Positions 57,330 through 64,000 of a stretch of DNA of 64,000 bases are shown piece after piece (the first letter of the stretch is position 1; every line of letters begins with the position of its first letter). Origin of the DNA: Stenotrophomonas sp. 610A2 (GTDB taxonomy: Bacteria; Pseudomonadota; Gammaproteobacteria; Xanthomonadales; Xanthomonadaceae); the NCBI RefSeq assembly GCF_030549615.1, contig NZ_CP130832.1, positions 1 to 64,000 on the forward strand, given 5' to 3'. Both the position numbers and the translations under genes were made by a program. Below the pieces are notes generated by a model, which searched no databases, was not told where the DNA came from, and saw only the letters and a list, made by a program, of their open reading frames with translations.

Positions 57330-57359
57330 GCTGCGGACAGGCTCGTGCCTGTCCGCAGC
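57330..57359 (+). terminator. Perfect 13-pair hairpin after the TRAP operon
   Basis: GCTGCGGACAGGC and GCCTGTCCGCAGC pair exactly around TCGT. It has no T run and lies between dctM and the GH43 gene on the same strand, so it may be a weak terminator or a transcript-protecting stem. Confidence 0.55.
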
Positions 57360-57408
57360 CGTGGTTTGACGCTGGCGTATCCGCCGCGCCTTCAACCTGG
57401 AGATGTCG

Positions 57409-58986
57409 ATGAACGTGACCCGTACCCTGGCCGCGCTGGCCACCGCATGCCTGTTGGCCGTCGTGCCGGCCTGGGCCGCCGATGCACCGATCAGTCCGAA
57501 GCGTGGCATCGAGCACCAGCGCATGGCCGATCTGGGCAATGGCAGCTTCCTCAACCCGGTGCTGGCCGGCGACCACCCGGATCCGTCGGTGCTCAAGGAC
57601 GGTGATGATTACTACCTCACCCTGTCCTCCTTCGACGCCTATCCCGGCCTGCCGATCTGGCATTCGCGCGACCTGGTCAACTGGCAGCCGCTGGGCCATG
57701 CCATCACCACCAACGTCGGCGCGATCTGGGCGCCGGACATCATCAAGCACAAGGGCCGCTACTTCATCTACTTCCCGGCGCGCACCGGTGATTCGCGCAG
57801 CAATTTCGTGGTCTGGGCCGACGACATCAAGGGCCCGTGGAGCGAGCCGATCGACATCGGCCTGTCCGGTTACATCGACCCCGGCCACGCCGTGGGCGAG
57901 GACGGCAAGCGCTACCTGTTCCTGTCCGGTGGCGACTACGTGCAGATCAGCGATGACGGCCTGAGCGTGGTCGGCAAGCCCAGGCATGTCTATGACGGCT
58001 GGCGTTACCCGGAAAGCTGGGACGTCGAGTCGTACGCCCAGGAAGGCCCGAAGATCAGCCAGCGCAATGGCTGGTATTACATGACCACCGCAGTCGGCGG
58101 CACCGCCGGTCCGCCGACCGGGCACATGGTCATCACCGCACGCTCGCGCTCGATCCACGGGCCGTGGGAAAACGCACCCAACAACCCCATCACCCGCACC
58201 GTCGATCGCGCCGAGCCGTGGTGGTCGCGTGGCCATGCCACCCTGATCGAAGGCACCGATGGCCGCGGCTGGATGATGTACCACGGCTACGAGAACGGTT
58301 ATTGGACGCTGGGCCGACAGATGCTGCTGGAACCGATCGAGTGGACCGATGATGGTTGGTTCGTCGCCAAAGGCGGCGATCTGGGCGCGCCGCTGGCCAA
58401 GCCCTCCGGCGAGGCGCTGCCGCATGGCATGGCGCTGTCCGATGACTTCAAGGGCGGCAAGCTCGGCCCGCAGTGGTCGTTCTTCAACCCGGCCCGTGAC
58501 GAGTACCAGCGGCTGTCCTTCGACAAGGACGGCATGAGCCTGCAGGGCAAGGGCACCACCCCGCGTGACAGCTCACCGCTGACTGCCATTGCCGGCGACG
58601 TCGCCTATCAGTTCGAAGTGGAAATGGACATCGAGCCGGGTGCCTTCGGCGGCGCCCTGCTGTATTACAGCGACCGCCTGTATGCCGGCGTGGGCAGCAA
58701 CGGCGAGCAGTTCATCCTGCACCGCTACGGCGAGGAGCGCCCTACCCGGCCCCAGCCCAGCACCACTGGCGGCAAGCTGTGGCTCAGGGTCACCAACAAC
58801 CGCCACATCCTCACCGTCCACACCTCCAAGGACGGCCACAGCTGGCAGAAGTATCCTGTTCAGATGGAAGTCTCCGGCTACCATCACAATGTGGCGGGGA
58901 AATTCCTTGCACTGAAGCCGGCCATCTATGCCGCCGGCAACGGCAAGGTCCACTTCCGCCAGTTCCGCTACCGTGCTCTGGATTGA
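57409..58986 (+). CDS. Secreted glycoside hydrolase family 43 enzyme
   Basis: GH43 enzymes release arabinose, xylose or galactose from plant side chains. The 525-residue protein has a signal peptide (LAALATACLLAVVPAWAA) and a five-bladed propeller domain with the catalytic base in AGDHPDPSVLKDGDDYYLT, the pKa-modulating Asp in SGYIDPGHA and the acid in the PKISQRNGWYY/E-containing blade. A C-terminal beta-sandwich (about 345-525, with GALLYYSDRLYAGVG) is as in long GH43 members. ATG at 57409 is better spaced from GGAG than ATG at 57403. It would trim pectin or hemicellulose side chains. Confidence 0.9.
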   Translation: MNVTRTLAALATACLLAVVPAWAADAPISPKRGIEHQRMADLGNGSFLNPVLAGDHPDPSVLKDGDDYYLTLSSFDAYPGLPIWHSRDLVNWQPLGHAITTNVGAIWAPDIIKHKGRYFIYFPARTGDSRSNFVVWADDIKGPWSEPIDIGLSGYIDPGHAVGEDGKRYLFLSGGDYVQISDDGLSVVGKPRHVYDGWRYPESWDVESYAQEGPKISQRNGWYYMTTAVGGTAGPPTGHMVITARSRSIHGPWENAPNNPITRTVDRAEPWWSRGHATLIEGTDGRGWMMYHGYENGYWTLGRQMLLEPIEWTDDGWFVAKGGDLGAPLAKPSGEALPHGMALSDDFKGGKLGPQWSFFNPARDEYQRLSFDKDGMSLQGKGTTPRDSSPLTAIAGDVAYQFEVEMDIEPGAFGGALLYYSDRLYAGVGSNGEQFILHRYGEERPTRPQPSTTGGKLWLRVTNNRHILTVHTSKDGHSWQKYPVQMEVSGYHHNVAGKFLALKPAIYAAGNGKVHFRQFRYRALD

Positions 58987-59001
58987 GTGCGGCCCGATAG
59001 A

Positions 59002-60087
59002 ATGCCCGTCATGAACGGTTTCAAGGACATCGCCTTGCGCAAGAAAGCCGACGCCGCCACCACGCCCCAGTCACTGGGGCGGCCCGCAACCATCAACGAC
59101 ATCGCGCGGCTGTCGGGTGTTTCCAAGAAGACGGTCTCGCGGATCATCAACAACTCACCGTTGGTGCGCAAAGACACCCGCGACAAGGTTGAAGCGCTGA
59201 TGCGCGAGGTCGGCTACACGCCCGACCCGCTGGCCCGCGGGCTGGCGTTCCGGCGCTCGTTCCTGATCGGCATGGTCTACGACAACCCCACCGCGCAATA
59301 CGTGGTGGACATGCAGAACGGTGCATTGGATGCGCTGCGCGGTTCCAGCTTCGAGCTGGTGGTGCACCCCTGCGATACCCGCAGCCCCGGCTACATCGAG
59401 GGCGTGAAGCGCTTCGTGCAGCAGCAGAAGCTGCACGGCGTGATCCTGGTGCCGCGCGCGTCCGAAGACCAGGCGCTGGCCGACATGCTGGACGAGATCG
59501 GCTGCCGCTTCACCCGCATCGCCTCGCTGCCGCTGGATGAAACCTCGCAGATGGTGATCACCCACGACCGTGACGGCGCCGCCGAAGCGGCCGATTACCT
59601 GCTGTCGCTGGGCCACCGCGACATCGCCCTGATCACCGGCCCCACCGCCTACCGCTCGGCCCATGAGCGCACCGCGGGCTTCCTTGAGGCCTTGGAGCGA
59701 CGCGGCATCGAACTGCCGCCGGCGCGCATCATCGAGGCCGGTTACACCTTCGAATCCGGTGTGGCCGCGGCCGAGAAGCTGCTGCTGGGCAAGCAGCGCC
59801 CGACCGCCATCTTCACCGGTAACGATGAGATGGCTGCCGGCGTCTACAAGGTCGCCATGCGTGCCGGCATCAGCATTCCGCGCGAGTTGTCGATCGTCGG
59901 TTACGACGACAGCCCGCTGGCGTCGCGCCTGTGGCCATCGCTGACCTCGGTGCGCCGCAACACCCGTGACACCGGGAGAACAGCGGCTGCGATGCTGATC
60001 CAGCCGGAGGGCAAGACCGCCATGCCGATGGCCAGCGTGCGCCCGCATCTGATCGTGCGCGATTCCTGCCAGCCGCCGCAGGACTGA
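59002..60087 (+). CDS. LacI family transcriptional regulator
   Basis: About 361 residues: a helix-turn-helix and hinge (TINDIARLSGVSKKTVSRII) preceded by an unusually long 30-residue tail, then a periplasmic-binding-protein-like sugar domain with VVDMQNGALDAL, LHGVILVPRASEDQ, LITGPTAYRSAHERTAGF and IFTGNDEMAAGVYK. ATG at 59002 or 59011 may be the start; neither has a clear ribosome site. In Xanthomonadales, galacturonate catabolism is often under LacI-family regulators. Its place inside the locus and the repeated TGACACCGGT sites make it the probable local repressor, released by a pathway intermediate. Confidence 0.92.
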   Translation: MPVMNGFKDIALRKKADAATTPQSLGRPATINDIARLSGVSKKTVSRIINNSPLVRKDTRDKVEALMREVGYTPDPLARGLAFRRSFLIGMVYDNPTAQYVVDMQNGALDALRGSSFELVVHPCDTRSPGYIEGVKRFVQQQKLHGVILVPRASEDQALADMLDEIGCRFTRIASLPLDETSQMVITHDRDGAAEAADYLLSLGHRDIALITGPTAYRSAHERTAGFLEALERRGIELPPARIIEAGYTFESGVAAAEKLLLGKQRPTAIFTGNDEMAAGVYKVAMRAGISIPRELSIVGYDDSPLASRLWPSLTSVRRNTRDTGRTAAAMLIQPEGKTAMPMASVRPHLIVRDSCQPPQD

Positions 60088-60140
60088 TAGATCCCAAGTT
60101 TTTGTTTTGTAACGGAAACTACTTATCTTGCAGTGCAAAA

Positions 60141-60150
60141 TGACACCGGT
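60141..60150. promoter_or_regulatory. Putative LacI-type operator upstream of kduD
   Basis: TGACACCGGT, within AAAATGACACCGGTTTCC, lies 156 bases upstream of kduD and 54 bases after the LacI gene. GCAGTGCA-like sequence precedes it, as at 53.5 kb. Confidence 0.6.
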
Positions 60151-60305
60151 TTCCATAATTGGCTAGAATCGCCCGGCAGGCCCGCGGATTGCAGCGGCGG
60201 GCCACTGGACAGATGTGCTGACCGGGACCGACCCGGCGCCATCGCCCCGCTCCGGCACCCGCCGCCGGCAGCACTACCGAACTACCGCTCTGGGAGAGGA
60301 ACAGC

Positions 60306-61061
60306 ATGACGAATCCATTCAGTCTCGAAGGCAAGGTCGCCCTGGTAACCGGTGCCAATACCGGTCTGGGCCAGGGCATCGCGCTGGCGCTGGCCGCCGC
60401 CGGTGCCGACATTGCCGGCGCCGGCATCGTCCCGGCCGACGAGACCGCCGAGAAGGTGCGCGCGCTGGGCCGCCGTTTCCTCAACATCGAAGCCAACCTG
60501 ATCAGCATCGAGCCGGTCGAGCGCGTGGTTGCCGAGACCGTTGCAGGCCTGGGCCGCCTGGATATCCTGGTCAACAACGCCGGCCTGATCCGTCGCGCCG
60601 ACGCAGTGGATTTCAGCGAGAAGGATTGGGATGACGTGATGAACGTCAACATCAAGTCCGCGTTCTTCATGAGCCAGGCAGCCGGCAAGCATTTCATCGC
60701 CCAGGGCAGCGGCAAGATCATCAACATCGCCTCGATGCTGTCCTTCCAGGGCGGCGTGCGGGTGCCGTCGTATACCGCTTCCAAGAGCGGCATCGCCGGC
60801 ATCACCCGCCTGCTGGCCAATGAGTGGGCAGGCAAGGGCGTGACCATCAATGCCATCGCCCCGGGTTACATGGCGACCGACAACACCGCGCAGCTGCGTG
60901 CTGACGAAGACCGCAACAAGGCGATCCTGGACCGCATCCCGGCCGGTCGCTGGGGCAAGCCGGAAGACCTGGGCGGTACGGCAGTGTTCCTGGCTTCGAG
61001 CGCGTCGGATTACGTCAACGGCGCGATCATTCCGGTGGATGGTGGTTGGTTGGCGCGCTGA
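60306..61061 (+). CDS. kduD: 2-dehydro-3-deoxy-D-gluconate 5-dehydrogenase
   Basis: KduD reduces 2,5-diketo-3-deoxygluconate to 2-keto-3-deoxygluconate with NADH. The 251-residue short-chain dehydrogenase has the cofactor motif TGANTGLGQG, NNAG, catalytic Ser in IASMLSFQGG, YTASKSG, and the KduD-like phrases NIKSAFFMSQAAGKHF and the C-terminal VDGGWLAR. The start follows GGAGAGGAAC. It is read from its own operator/promoter region after the LacI gene and supplies the substrate of KdgK. Confidence 0.94.
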   Translation: MTNPFSLEGKVALVTGANTGLGQGIALALAAAGADIAGAGIVPADETAEKVRALGRRFLNIEANLISIEPVERVVAETVAGLGRLDILVNNAGLIRRADAVDFSEKDWDDVMNVNIKSAFFMSQAAGKHFIAQGSGKIINIASMLSFQGGVRVPSYTASKSGIAGITRLLANEWAGKGVTINAIAPGYMATDNTAQLRADEDRNKAILDRIPAGRWGKPEDLGGTAVFLASSASDYVNGAIIPVDGGWLAR

Positions 61062-61502
61062 GGATTGAAGGTGGTGAGGCGCAGTTGAAAGGCTGGTAGG
61101 AAGCGTAAAGCTGAAGAGCCAGAAGCGCTGAAGAGCCAGGAGCGCCCTCACCCCTACCCCTCTCCCGCGTGCGGGAGAGGGGAAAGCAAGAGCCAAGGCA
61201 GGAGCAGGAGCAGGAGCAGAAGCAACAGCCAAGGCCAAAGCAACAGCCAAAGCCAAAGCAACAGCTGAAGCAACAGCTGAAGCAGAGGCAAATGTAGAGG
61301 CAAATGTAGAGGCAAATGCAAATGCAGAGGCAGATGCGACAGCGATAGCGAGCGGAGGCAGCCAAGCAGCAGTCGCGCGCAGCACAGATTTCCCTTCTCC
61401 CGCATGCGGGAGAAGGTGCCCCGAAGGGGCGGATGAGGGGAGCTCTTGCTTCTGCTTCCACCTCATCACCAACAACGTTTCCCCCTAATCGAGAGTCACG
61501 CA
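61062..61502. repeat. Low-complexity hexamer tract with C-rich hairpins
   Basis: Between kduD and the isomerase gene lies a hairpin CCTCTCCCGC-GTGCGGGAGAGG (61159-61180). It is followed by about 160 bases of degenerate six-base units (AGCAGG, CAACAGCCAAAG, GAGGCAAATGTA; 61182-61345) and then by a composite hairpin CTTCTCCCGCATGCGGGAGAAG with GGTGCCCCGAAGGGGC (61389-61440). The open frames through it are repeats of Ala-Phe/Ala-Ser type on the minus strand and are not believable genes. Confidence 0.75.
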
Positions 61503-62141
61503 ATGAAAATCGCATTGATGCAGGAGTTCAGCCAGGCCGCCAAGAACCCGGTGGTGCTGGAGCAGCTCAACACCGTCGCCGCTGCACAGGGCCACGACGT
61601 GTTCAACGTTGGCATGGACGGTGACAATGATCACCGCCTGACCTACATCCACCTCGGCATCTGCGCCGCGCTGCTGCTCAACGCCAAGGCCGTGGATTTC
61701 GTGGTCGCCGGCTGCGGCACCGGGCAGGGCGCGATGATGTCGCTCAATGCATGGCCGGGCGTGTACTGCGGCTACTGCATCGAGCCGACCGATGCCTTCC
61801 TGTTCGCCCAGGTCAACAGCGGCAACGCGCTGGCACTGCCGTTCGCCAAGGGCTTCGGCTGGGGCGCGGAAATCAACATCCGCTACATCTTCGAGAAGGC
61901 ATTTGCCGGTGAGCGTGGCCAGGGTTACCCGGCCGAGCGCAAGGAATCGCAGATGGCCAACGCCGGCATCCTGGCGCAGGTGAAGCAGGGCGCCTCCAAG
62001 GACTTCGTCGAAGGCCTGAAGTCCATCGACCAGGAACTGGTGAAGCAGGCCGTCGGCGGCGAGCGCTTCCAGAAGGCGTTCTTCGACAACGCGCAGGACG
62101 AGAACATCGTCGCCTACGTGAAGAGCGTGCTGGGCAAGTAA
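61503..62141 (+). CDS. RpiB/LacAB-family isomerase, probable 5-keto-4-deoxyuronate isomerase
   Basis: A 212-residue sugar-phosphate-isomerase-fold protein. It has the RpiB active-site loop VVAGCGTGQGAMMSLN with a Cys, and YCGYCIEPTDAFLFAQVNSGNALALPFAKGF. Since it follows kduD and no classical kduI is present, it probably converts 5-keto-4-deoxyuronate to 2,5-diketo-3-deoxygluconate. RpiB-family DhuI enzymes that do this in glycosaminoglycan-degrading bacteria are known. It is longer than typical RpiB (about 150 residues). ATG at 61503 gives the family start MKIALMQEF. Confidence 0.85.
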   Translation: MKIALMQEFSQAAKNPVVLEQLNTVAAAQGHDVFNVGMDGDNDHRLTYIHLGICAALLLNAKAVDFVVAGCGTGQGAMMSLNAWPGVYCGYCIEPTDAFLFAQVNSGNALALPFAKGFGWGAEINIRYIFEKAFAGERGQGYPAERKESQMANAGILAQVKQGASKDFVEGLKSIDQELVKQAVGGERFQKAFFDNAQDENIVAYVKSVLGK

Positions 62142-62174
62142 GCCCACGCATGCAGTAGCGCCCTTGCGGGCAGA

Positions 62175-62204
62175 CAAGGGCGCCTGCGGGCGCCTTTGTT
62201 GTTT
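62175..62204 (+). terminator. Terminator after the isomerase gene
   Basis: AAGGGCGCC-TGCG-GGCGCCTTT followed by GTTGTTT begins 34 bases after the stop codon. Confidence 0.7.
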
Positions 62205-62256
62205 GTCGACAGACGCGTGTATGCCTACGGGCACTCCGTGCAGCAGGATTCCAGCC

Positions 62257-62413
62257 CTTCTCCCCTTGTGGGAGAAGGTGCCCGAAGGGCGGAAGAGGGG
62301 AGGCGTGCATTGCACGCATGCTTCTTGGTGCTGGAACTCATCAAGCCAGCGATCTTCGATCGCGTCCCTTCTCCCCAACCCCTCTCCGCAAGGGGAGAGG
62401 GGCTTCAAGGCGC
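62257..62413. repeat. Two intergenic hairpin repeats
   Basis: CTTCTCCCC-TTGT-GGGAGAAGG with GTGCCCGAAGGGC (62257-62300) and CCCCTCTCCGCAAGGGGAGAGGGG with flanks (62371-62413) fill the gap before the esterase-cupin gene. They belong to the same families as at 45.95 and 61.4 kb. Confidence 0.7.
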
Positions 62414-62423
62414 ATAGCACCGC

Positions 62424-63605
62424 ATGAAGACCTCAGCTCTTATCCTCATCCTCCTCAGCGCCTTCTCAACCAGCGCCCAAGCCAATGAGCCGACCCATCG
62501 CGTCTTCATAGCGGCAGACTCCACCGCCGCCAGCTACGGACCCGAACGCGCGCCACAAGCGGGCTGGGGTCAGGTGCTGCAGAGCTGGCTCGACGACAGC
62601 CAATGGCAGGTACGCAACCACGCCGTCGGCGGCCGCAGCACCCGCAGCTTCATCAACGAAGGGCGACTGGATGCAATCGAGAAAGAGCTGCAACCTGGCG
62701 ACGTATTGCTGATCCAGTTCCGTCACAACGACGCCAAGTTGGAAGACGCAACGCGCTATACCGATCCAGACGGTGACTATCAACAGTTCCTCTCGCGCTA
62801 CATCGCCGTTGCACGTGCGAAAGGCGCAACGCCAATCCTGATCACCCCCGTCGCACGCCTGCTCTACGATTTCGGTGCATTGCTCGACACCCACGGGCGC
62901 TACACGCTGGCGATGAAGCAGGTCGCCAAAGCGCAGGACGTGCAGCTGATCGATCTCAACGCCAGTTCAATGGCATGGATACGCGCGCTGGGCGAGCAGG
63001 GCGCCAAGTCCTATTTCATGTTCGTGCCCGAGCAGAACAAGGCCGACGGTACCCACTTCAGCGCAGCCGGCGCGACTGCGGTGGCCTGCCTGGTGATGCG
63101 CGGCTGGGTGGATATCGCGCCGCAACTGAAACCCTTGCTCAAGCGCGATATCGACTGTGGAGCCATCAGTGCAACGCAAGGCATTGTTGCTTCGACGCCA
63201 AGCGCGGCGGCCCCTGTTGTGGCAACGCCAAAGCAGGATCGAGGCGACACGCACGGTTCCCAGGTCGTCCGCGAACAGGACATCGGCCGCCAGCAGCCCG
63301 GCCCGCACGGCGGTGCAGGACCGACCACCGCTTACTCGTTCTTCGCCGACGTAAATGATCTGCCCTTCGTGATGCGCAAGCGCGTGCTGCACAAAGGCGC
63401 GGGCATCGGCCTGCATCCGCAGCACAAGGACGAGATCTATTACATCGTCAGCGGACGCGGCCTTTACGTGCTGGACGGCAAGCAATACGAGGTCGGCCCC
63501 GGCCACGCCTTGCTTACCCGCAGCGGCAGCAGCCACGCACTGCAGCAGGTCGGTGAGGAAGACCTGGTGGTGATGCTGGCATACCCGGCTACGGCTCCGC
63601 GTTGA
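62424..63605 (+). CDS. SGNH esterase (CE12-like) fused to a C-terminal cupin
   Basis: A 393-residue secreted protein with signal peptide (ALILILLSAFSTSAQA). Residues about 25-245 form an SGNH hydrolase like rhamnogalacturonan acetylesterases of CE12: block I AADSTAASYG with Ser33, block II NHAVGGRS, block III FRHND, and the Asp208-His211 pair in DGTHFS. After a linker, residues about 300-390 form a cupin: HPQHKDEIYYIVSGRG with His331, His334 and Glu337, then His371. CE12 removes acetyl groups from rhamnogalacturonan. The cupin might bind or convert a uronate product (KdgF is also a cupin); that is inference. Confidence 0.85.
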   Translation: MKTSALILILLSAFSTSAQANEPTHRVFIAADSTAASYGPERAPQAGWGQVLQSWLDDSQWQVRNHAVGGRSTRSFINEGRLDAIEKELQPGDVLLIQFRHNDAKLEDATRYTDPDGDYQQFLSRYIAVARAKGATPILITPVARLLYDFGALLDTHGRYTLAMKQVAKAQDVQLIDLNASSMAWIRALGEQGAKSYFMFVPEQNKADGTHFSAAGATAVACLVMRGWVDIAPQLKPLLKRDIDCGAISATQGIVASTPSAAAPVVATPKQDRGDTHGSQVVREQDIGRQQPGPHGGAGPTTAYSFFADVNDLPFVMRKRVLHKGAGIGLHPQHKDEIYYIVSGRGLYVLDGKQYEVGPGHALLTRSGSSHALQQVGEEDLVVMLAYPATAPR

Positions 63606-63611
63606 GGGGAC

Positions 63612-64000
63612 TCAGCGCAGCGCCCACGGCTCCTTCTCCAGACGCTGCGCAAGATAGTCGATCAAGGCCTGCACACGTGCAGGCCGGTGCAGGCCGGGTG
63701 GGGTGATGATGCTCAGTGCCAGTGGCTCCACCTTCCAATCGTCCATGGCGGTCTGCAGCTGGCCATCACGCAGTTGTTCCCAGACCAGGAACTCCGGCTG
63801 CAAGGCGAGCCCGAGTCCTGCCTGCAGGGCGGCATCGAATATCTCGGCATTGTTGGCCTGCAGCTGGCGCGGCACGGTCTGTGCGAACTCGCCGTGCCGC
63901 GGGTGGCGGAAGCGCCAGGTGTTGCCGCTGCGGGTATAGCTGTATTGGAAACCGCGGTGCTGGGCCAGATCGCGCGGGTGGGTGGGGCGCCCGTGTGCCT
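63612..64000 (-). CDS. LysR family transcriptional regulator (C-terminal part)
   Basis: The last 129 residues or more of a LysR-type regulator run off the window end; the N-terminal helix-turn-helix is not seen. The visible part is the second half of the effector-binding domain: THPRDLAQHRGFQYSY, an EIFDAALQAGLGLALQPEFLVWEQ segment that is highly typical of LysR proteins, and an ending with VQALIDYLAQRL. It is convergent with the esterase-cupin gene, six bases apart, so it may have no link to the pectin locus. Confidence 0.9.
   Translation of the reverse strand, partial: AHGRPTHPRDLAQHRGFQYSYTRSGNTWRFRHPRHGEFAQTVPRQLQANNAEIFDAALQAGLGLALQPEFLVWEQLRDGQLQTAMDDWKVEPLALSIITPPGLHRPARVQALIDYLAQRLEKEPWALR

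Noticed and set aside
60282..61475. Minus-strand frame with an Ala-Phe/Ala-Ser/Ala-Leu repeat region
   Set aside because: It is produced by the low-complexity hexamer tract plus antisense kduD; it has no start site or homologous pattern.

Overview
The window starts at the first codon of dnaA and reads like the origin-proximal 64 kb of a Xanthomonadaceae chromosome, most likely Stenotrophomonas or a close relative. The evidence is the order dnaA-dnaN-recF-gyrB, the xanthomonad-type tonB-exbB-exbD1-exbD2 cluster, high GC with NNG/NNC codon use, and many copies of the GTAG-headed palindromic repeats (SMAG family) described in Stenotrophomonas. No rRNA or tRNA gene, insertion sequence, prophage or CRISPR array was seen.

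Region 1 (1-14.6 kb) holds replication and envelope energy genes. The dnaA/dnaN gap is the expected oriC, with three DnaA boxes and AT tracts. A 1.2 kb non-coding stretch between dnaN and recF has more DnaA boxes, parS palindromes and an array of GATTTC-NN-GAAATC palindromes. After gyrB come a CPBP membrane protease, an M48 lipoprotein protease, a TPR protein and tonB-exbB-exbD1-exbD2. A second 1.24 kb non-coding stretch (13.3-14.6 kb) also carries many DnaA-box-like 9-mers.

Region 2 (14.6-36.5 kb) holds general metabolism and export: pdxJ, cardiolipin synthase, a MarR-FUSC-DUF1656-HlyD efflux operon, a radical SAM protein, a small ParB-fold protein, a 2OG-Fe(II) oxygenase with a lipoprotein, fructose-1,6-bisphosphatase, an aromatic/aspartate aminotransferase and a TonB-dependent receptor. 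It ends with an aldehyde/alcohol dehydrogenase pair divergent from an AcoR-type activator, with a good sigma-54 promoter and an activator palindrome in the gap.

Region 3 (36.7-63.6 kb) is a pectin/galacturonan utilisation locus. Two large TonB-dependent receptors would bring oligosaccharides across the outer membrane. A PL10 pectate lyase, a GH43 enzyme, esterases, a CE12-like SGNH esterase fused to a cupin, and a 1262-residue secreted protein of unknown activity would process them. A DctPQM TRAP transporter would take up the product. KduD, an RpiB-family isomerase in the place of KduI, KdgK and Eda would carry unsaturated galacturonate to pyruvate and glyceraldehyde 3-phosphate. A LacI-family regulator lies inside, and TGACACCGGT-type operators sit before kdgK-eda, the first receptor, the divergent hydrolase/FAH-TRAP pair and kduD. 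The window ends inside a LysR regulator gene.
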